DNA of 64,000 bases, taken from the NCBI RefSeq assembly GCF_009909235.1, contig NZ_JAAAPO010000002.1:248001-312000 (forward strand), written 5' to 3'. Shown piece after piece: positions 60,225-64,000 of the stretch. The number at the start of each line of letters is the position of its first letter. Within the stretch, counting starts at the first letter, position 1. The translations under genes were made by a program, and so were the position numbers. This DNA comes from Novosphingobium ovatum (lineage in GTDB: Bacteria > Pseudomonadota > Alphaproteobacteria > Sphingomonadales > Sphingomonadaceae). The notes below the pieces were generated by a model, which did no database searches, was not told the DNA's origin, and was given only the letters and a program-made list of their open reading frames with translations.

Positions 60225-61139
60225 TTATGCGGCGCGAAACGCGTCCAGAATGTCACTGCCACGGGCAAACCACGTGTCGGGGCGGGCGGCCAGCTCGGCC
60301 AGCAACGCCTCGAACGCGTCCATGCGATAGGGCAGGCCGATGATATAGGGCGTGATGTGCAGCGGCAGCATGCGCGCGGTGTTCAGCGCCTCGCCCTCGG
60401 CCTTCAGCCAGTCATAGGCGTCCAGGACCTGCTGGGCATAGCTGTCGATCGACTGTTGCTGCACATTGATGATCTGGCGGTCGGACAGCTCATGGTTCAG
60501 CGGCAGGTTGTACAAGCCATTGTTGAACGCATAGGGCATCTCGTCGTTCACCCAGTCAACGCAATAGTCCAGCCCGGCCTCTTTCAGCAGGTCCAGCGTG
60601 GCAAAGGACTGCGACCGCGCGATCGAGTGCCAGCCACGCGGGCGGGTGCCGCTGACGCGCTCCAGCGTGGCGAGGCTCTGCGTGATCAGGGCGCGCTCGT
60701 CTTCCACCGGCAGAGTGCTGGCGATGGTGCCGTTCATGTCGGTGGAATGGGCGATGATCTCATGCCCTGCCGCCACGATGTCGGCGATCACCTGCGGGTA
60801 ACGCTCGGCAATGGCGGCGTTGGTGGCGACCGATACCTTTGCCCCCACCCGGTCAAACGCGTCCAGCAACCGGTAAAAGCCGACCCGCGTGCCATATTCG
60901 CGCGACGTGTAATGGCGATAGTCGGGATATGCGGTCTGCATATGGCCCGGCGCGCGGAATGGTGTGTCCGAAGGCGTAATCGGGAACCATTCCAGGCTGA
61001 GCGTGAACCACACCGCCACCCGTTTGCCCTGCGGCCATTGCACGGCGGGGCGGCTGGGCAGGGTGCTGTACGGATAGAGCGCGTGGTCGTAACCCTGCGC
61101 GCGCTTGGGATATTCCAGATAGGTCGGGTCGAGGCTCAT
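60225..61139 (-). CDS. CE4-fold hydrolase, PuuE/cyclic-imidase type (copy 2)
   Basis: 304 aa. WPQGKRVAVWFTLSLEWFP is the NodB-fold entry, followed by SREYGTRVGFYRLLDAFDRVGAKVSVATNAA, GWHSIARSQSFATLDLLKEAGLDYCVDWVNDEMPY and the late LPLHITPYIIGLPYRMDAFEALL. This last block replaces HPHVSGRAHR of copy 1, so metal or substrate contacts differ. It overlaps the next CE4 gene by 4 nt, giving two non-identical CE4 proteins made together; a heteromer or successive ring openings are possible. Confidence 0.82.
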   Translation of the reverse strand: MSLDPTYLEYPKRAQGYDHALYPYSTLPSRPAVQWPQGKRVAVWFTLSLEWFPITPSDTPFRAPGHMQTAYPDYRHYTSREYGTRVGFYRLLDAFDRVGAKVSVATNAAIAERYPQVIADIVAAGHEIIAHSTDMNGTIASTLPVEDERALITQSLATLERVSGTRPRGWHSIARSQSFATLDLLKEAGLDYCVDWVNDEMPYAFNNGLYNLPLNHELSDRQIINVQQQSIDSYAQQVLDAYDWLKAEGEALNTARMLPLHITPYIIGLPYRMDAFEALLAELAARPDTWFARGSDILDAFRAA

Positions 61140-62035
61140 TGTCCGTCCTCCTGCGCGGCGTGCCCATTTGCCTGATGCCAAGCATCGGCAATGTCGCCCG
61201 CGCGCGTAATCCATGCGCGGTCATCGGCGGCGATGTGGCGCAACACTTCCTCAAACGGGCCGATGCGGTGCGGCTGACCGATCAGGTACGAATGCAGCGG
61301 GATGCACATCACCGTGCCACTTTCCTCCGCGGCCAGACGCTCATACTGACGGATCAGCGTCTGGGCATATTCGCGCGGGCTCATGTTATAGACAAAGAAG
61401 CCGTAGTGGTCGTTGACCTCCAGACTGTACGGCATCGAAATCAGCCGCCCGCTGGCCGTTTTGACCGGGAAGGGCTGATCGTCGTGATACAGGTCGCAGG
61501 TGTAATCCATGCCATATTCGGCAATCAGATCCAGCGTGCGCGGCGTATGGGTCAGCGCGGGCGCCAGCCAGCCTCGGATCGTCTGGCCGGTGGCCTCGCG
61601 CACGGTGCGGATCGAATCCTCGATGATGGCGCGCTCTTGGCGCTCGTCCATGCCATAGGAATAGCGGGTGTTATAAATGCCGTGGGAGAAAAACTCCCAG
61701 CCGCGCGCGTTGGCGTCGGCCACCACCTCTGGGTGATGCTGGCACAACGCCACCGACAGCGACACCGAGCCGGGGAAGCCATGCTTGGTCATCACATCGG
61801 CCATGCGCCAGTGCGACACACGGTTGGCGTGGTCGCGGTGGGCGTAACCCACGACATCGGGGTGCGGCTTGGCCCAGCTTTTGCGGTGCGGGTTGGCGGG
61901 GGGATCGATCTCGTAATATTCCAGATTGGGCGAGACCCAGACCGCTACCTTCTTGCCGCCGGGCCACGCGATGGGCTTGCGCGCGTGGTAACGCTGAAAA
62001 TCATAGAGTTCGGGATCGGGCGCTCCTTCACGCAT
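61136..62035 (-). CDS. CE4-fold hydrolase, PuuE/cyclic-imidase type (copy 3)
   Basis: 299 aa. WPGGKKVAVWVSPNLEYYEID, HRDHANRVSHWRMADVMTKHGFPGSVSLSVALCQHHPEVV, GWLAPALTHTPRTLDLIAEYGMDYTCDLYHDDQPF and CIPLHSYLIGQPHRIGPFEEVL are all PuuE-type blocks. The LHxxLIGQPHRI block is closest to allantoinase-like PuuE. It overlaps the amidase stop upstream (8 nt) and the second CE4 gene downstream. Proposed role: hydrolysis of a cyclic amide or imide whose half-amide goes to the co-encoded amidase. Confidence 0.83.
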   Translation of the reverse strand: MREGAPDPELYDFQRYHARKPIAWPGGKKVAVWVSPNLEYYEIDPPANPHRKSWAKPHPDVVGYAHRDHANRVSHWRMADVMTKHGFPGSVSLSVALCQHHPEVVADANARGWEFFSHGIYNTRYSYGMDERQERAIIEDSIRTVREATGQTIRGWLAPALTHTPRTLDLIAEYGMDYTCDLYHDDQPFPVKTASGRLISMPYSLEVNDHYGFFVYNMSPREYAQTLIRQYERLAAEESGTVMCIPLHSYLIGQPHRIGPFEEVLRHIAADDRAWITRAGDIADAWHQANGHAAQEDGQ

Positions 62036-62720
62036 CGGGGCGGCCCTCCAGCCAGTCGATCACGGTCTGCACCGGTTCGACATCGGCATATTTCAGCTGC
62101 AAATCGGTCAGATTGGCAAAGTGATAGCTCTCATGCTTGTCGGCGCAGCATTCGATCGGCACGATCGTGCGATAGCCGCGCGACAGGCTGTCAACCGCGC
62201 CCGCCCGCACACAGCCCGAGGTCGATCCGCCGGTGATGATCACCGTGTCCACCTTGTGCCAGACCAGCAGGCTTTGCAGCGGCGTCTCGAAGAACGGCGA
62301 GGGCATGCGCTTGGTGTACACTGTGTCGCCGGGCAGGATTTCGCAGCGCTCATCAAAGGCGTGGCGGTCGCTGTCATATTTGATGTTTTGCAAGCTGTCG
62401 GGCGTATCGGTGCGCGTGCCCCACACGCCCGCGTCCGAGGCATCGTCCGCATAGGCCACATGCGTCCAGATCACCGGCATGCCCTTTTTGCGGGCCAGCG
62501 CGCTGATCGTGTTCACATATTCGATCTGGCGCGGGTCGGTCTCATAGGCGGTCTTGTAGCGGTCGATCCGGGTATAGGCGTTCTGGAAGTCGATGTTGAC
62601 GATCGCAAGCCTTTCGCCAAAGCCGAATTTGGTGCGGGCGGGATTGGCCATCACGTCCTCGAAAATCTGGCGGGCGGTCTTGCCATCGCTGACCATTCTT
62701 GTGCCGACGATCGTGCTCAT
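62028..62720 (-). CDS. Isochorismatase-family cysteine amidohydrolase (copy 2)
   Basis: 230 aa with the full triad: Asp44 (IVNIDFQNAYT), Lys137 (VYTKRMPSPFF) and Cys170 (TSGCVRAGA). It is longer at the N-terminus than copy 1 and similar to N-carbamoylsarcosine amidase and ureidoacrylate/maleamate amidases. It is first gene of the operon with the two CE4 genes, and its 3' end overlaps the CE4 start by 8 nt. Together they form a ring-opening plus deamidation cassette. An operator-like site lies 108 nt upstream. Confidence 0.85.
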   Translation of the reverse strand: MSTIVGTRMVSDGKTARQIFEDVMANPARTKFGFGERLAIVNIDFQNAYTRIDRYKTAYETDPRQIEYVNTISALARKKGMPVIWTHVAYADDASDAGVWGTRTDTPDSLQNIKYDSDRHAFDERCEILPGDTVYTKRMPSPFFETPLQSLLVWHKVDTVIITGGSTSGCVRAGAVDSLSRGYRTIVPIECCADKHESYHFANLTDLQLKYADVEPVQTVIDWLEGRPDA

Positions 62721-62827
62721 CTGCTCGAAGCTTCCTTGCAAACGGGGTGTGCGCGCCCGCAACAGGCGCAATTTCAGCCATCAGGTGTGGCGGGATGTGG
62801 CGGCCATGGCCATTTTGCCCGGCCATT

Positions 62828-62844
62828 TGTCCGACAGGTGGAAT
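62828..62844. promoter_or_regulatory. Candidate operator of the TATCCG type (8/12, consensus centre)
   Basis: TGTCCG-ACAGG-TGGAAT has a near-perfect left arm and the preferred ACAGG centre, 108 nt upstream of the amidase-CE4 operon. Confidence 0.4.
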
Positions 62845-62944
62845 TGTGAACCGGGCGCCGCGCCGGGGCAAGCGGCCCGCGACAGGCATTTGTGCAAGAA
62901 AGGGCCACCATTGCTGGCAGCCCTCGCTTGCAAACAGGGAAAGA

Positions 62945-62972
62945 CGGCCGGGCTCCCTCATAAGCCCGGCCG
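62945..62972 (-). terminator. Terminator of the TonB-dependent receptor gene
   Basis: A perfect 10-bp stem CGGCCGGGCT/AGCCCGGCCG with an 8-nt loop lies 9 nt after the receptor stop on the minus strand, followed by TCTTTCC. Confidence 0.75.
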
Positions 62973-62981
62973 CCCCCTTCC

Positions 62982-64000
62982 TCAGATCTTCAGCTTCAGC
63001 CGCGCGGTAAAGCGCTGCGGATCGCCAGGGAACAGGGAGAGGAAGTTGGCCGTGATCGTCTTTTGCTTGGTCAGGTTCGACACGTCGAAACCAATGCTGA
63101 TCTTGTCGTCGGCGGTGCGATAGGTCACGCCCATGTCGACATAATCTTCGGTCAGGGTGTGCGTGGTGTTCAGCACCGCGACCCAGTACGGCGAGTTGTG
63201 GCGCCATGCCACATTCGCCCCGATCGTGCCCTTGAGCGCGTCCACGGCCTTTTCATAGGCCACGCCGCCGCTGAACTGGAAGGTGGGCGTGCGCACCGGG
63301 CTGAGCGCGGTGGTCAGCGCGGTGGTGGCGGGCGTGATATAGGTGTATTTGGCCTGCATGAACGAGGGGTTGGCAAACAGGGTGAAGTCACCCAGCTTGG
63401 CCGAAGTCTCGATCTCGACGCCCTTGACCACCTGCGTGCCCGCGTTGAACGGCAGCGAGGCGGTCACGCCGGTCACCGGGCTGATCACGGCCGCGGTCGC
63501 CTGCAGGTCCTGCGTGCGGGCGATATAGCCGGTGATGTTGACGCGCAGCTTGTGGTTGAAGAACTCGGACTTGACGCCCGCTTCATACGACCACGTCTTT
63601 TCCGGGCGGAAGGTCACGGCCGAGCTGGCCACCGCCGCGGTGCCGTTCCAGCCGCCCGACTTGAAGCCATTGGTGGCCGAGGCGAACAGCATCACATCGG
63701 GATCAACCTTGTACGACACGGCAAAGCGCGGCGTGAACTTGTTGATCGACTGCGCCAGCGGGATGCCATAGCCCAGCACCGTCGCATCGCTGTAACCCAG
63801 CCCCGCGAACTGGCTGGAGGGCGTGAAGTGCAGCGTCTTCTTTTCCCAGGTGAAGCGGCCGCCCAGCGTCACGGTCAGCGCGTCGGTCACCTTGACATCG
63901 CCCTGGGCATAGCCTGCGGCGGTCTCGGCCTTGAAGCGGTAGATCGAGTCCTGAATGGCGCGGAACGCCGTGGTGCCGCCATTGAAGGTGGTCTGACGGT
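62982..64000 (-). CDS. TonB-dependent outer-membrane receptor, 5'-truncated by window edge
   Basis: The last 339 residues of a TonB-dependent receptor; the frame stays open to base 64000, so the start lies outside. The sequence shows alternating beta-strands of the barrel (SYKVDPDVMLFASATNGFKSGGWNG is the typical FASxxxGFKSGG block) and ends LTKQKTITANFLSLFPGDPQRFTARLKLKI, with Phe near the terminus as expected for barrel insertion. It probably imports the large or scarce substrate of the pathway. No plug domain is visible, so ligand class cannot be judged. Confidence 0.87.
   Translation of the reverse strand, partial: RQTTFNGGTTAFRAIQDSIYRFKAETAAGYAQGDVKVTDALTVTLGGRFTWEKKTLHFTPSSQFAGLGYSDATVLGYGIPLAQSINKFTPRFAVSYKVDPDVMLFASATNGFKSGGWNGTAAVASSAVTFRPEKTWSYEAGVKSEFFNHKLRVNITGYIARTQDLQATAAVISPVTGVTASLPFNAGTQVVKGVEIETSAKLGDFTLFANPSFMQAKYTYITPATTALTTALSPVRTPTFQFSGGVAYEKAVDALKGTIGANVAWRHNSPYWVAVLNTTHTLTEDYVDMGVTYRTADDKISIGFDVSNLTKQKTITANFLSLFPGDPQRFTARLKLKI

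Noticed and set aside
1..64000. tRNA, rRNA, CRISPR, insertion sequence or phage genes
   Set aside because: None recognised on either strand by eye; no transposase or integrase-like protein among the open frames.

Overview
The window is about 64 kb of GC-rich DNA (roughly two-thirds G+C by eye). It is almost fully coding and is packed with catabolic enzymes, transporters and regulators. High GC, a TonB-dependent receptor, Tat-exported oxidoreductases, many MDR/SDR/ALDH paralogues and 4-nt overlapping operons suggest an alphaproteobacterium, most likely of the Sphingomonadales (Novosphingobium/Sphingobium-like). This is an inference from gene content only. I saw no rRNA, tRNA, CRISPR array, transposase or phage gene. 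Two genes are cut by the edges: a SUMF1-type protein at the left and a TonB-dependent receptor at the right.

Layout. 1-7.2 kb: SUMF1-type fragment, then SDR and DUF1838 genes (-), a VOC protein (+), and an operon (-) of secreted alpha/beta-hydrolase, LeuC, LeuD and an isochorismatase-type amidase. 7.5-12.7 kb (+): Tat-exported amine oxidase, PuuE-type CE4 hydrolase, FAD monooxygenase and ALDH. 12.9-19.9 kb (-): HyuA, HyuB, PEP-mutase/isocitrate-lyase-type lyase, Zn-ADH and IclR regulator. 20.1-30.1 kb: ALDH, GPH-type transporter, odd alpha/beta-hydrolase, M24 peptidase-like protein, a pair of LLM flavin oxidoreductases, a second secreted alpha/beta-hydrolase and a beta-lactamase-fold serine hydrolase. 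30.3-34.7 kb (+): FAD monooxygenase, Asp/Glu-racemase-fold protein, methyltransferase, about 120-aa partner and membrane protein. 35.0-41.7 kb (-): a tightly coupled six-gene operon (FAD oxidase, MDR, LeuC, LeuD, HMG-CoA-lyase-type aldolase, CaiB CoA-transferase). 41.8-44.9 kb (-): a second methyltransferase, second small partner and FAD dehydrogenase. 45.1-50.9 kb (+): HapK-like protein, SDR, MmgE/PrpD, VOC, odd hydrolase, second membrane protein and an unknown protein. 50.9-56.4 kb (-): cupin, second FAD oxidase, MFS and tandem odd hydrolase. 56.6-64 kb: MFS and GntR regulator (+), then (-) a small lipoprotein, MDR reductase, two CE4 hydrolases, a second amidase and the TonB receptor.

How it may work together (hypothesis). 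Three PuuE/cyclic-imide-hydrolase-type CE4 proteins and HyuAB could open a cyclic amide or imide. Two cysteine amidases of the maleamate/N-carbamoylsarcosine type could deaminate the half-amide. Two LeuCD-type hydro-lyases could hydrate a substituted maleate to a substituted malate. Cleavage could then go either through the PEPM/ICL-family lyase (dimethylmalate-lyase style) or through CoA activation by CaiB and the HMGL-type lyase (citramalyl-CoA style) to pyruvate plus an acyl unit. The oxidases, monooxygenases, ALDHs and secreted hydrolases would act upstream. The substrate cannot be named from sequence alone.

A second unifying signal is regulatory. A 17-bp imperfect palindrome, consensus TATCCG-N5-CGGATA with centre usually ACAGG/CCTGT, recurs in at least eight promoter regions. 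One copy, perfect in its arms, lies upstream of the iclR gene. This suggests that much of the window is one regulon.
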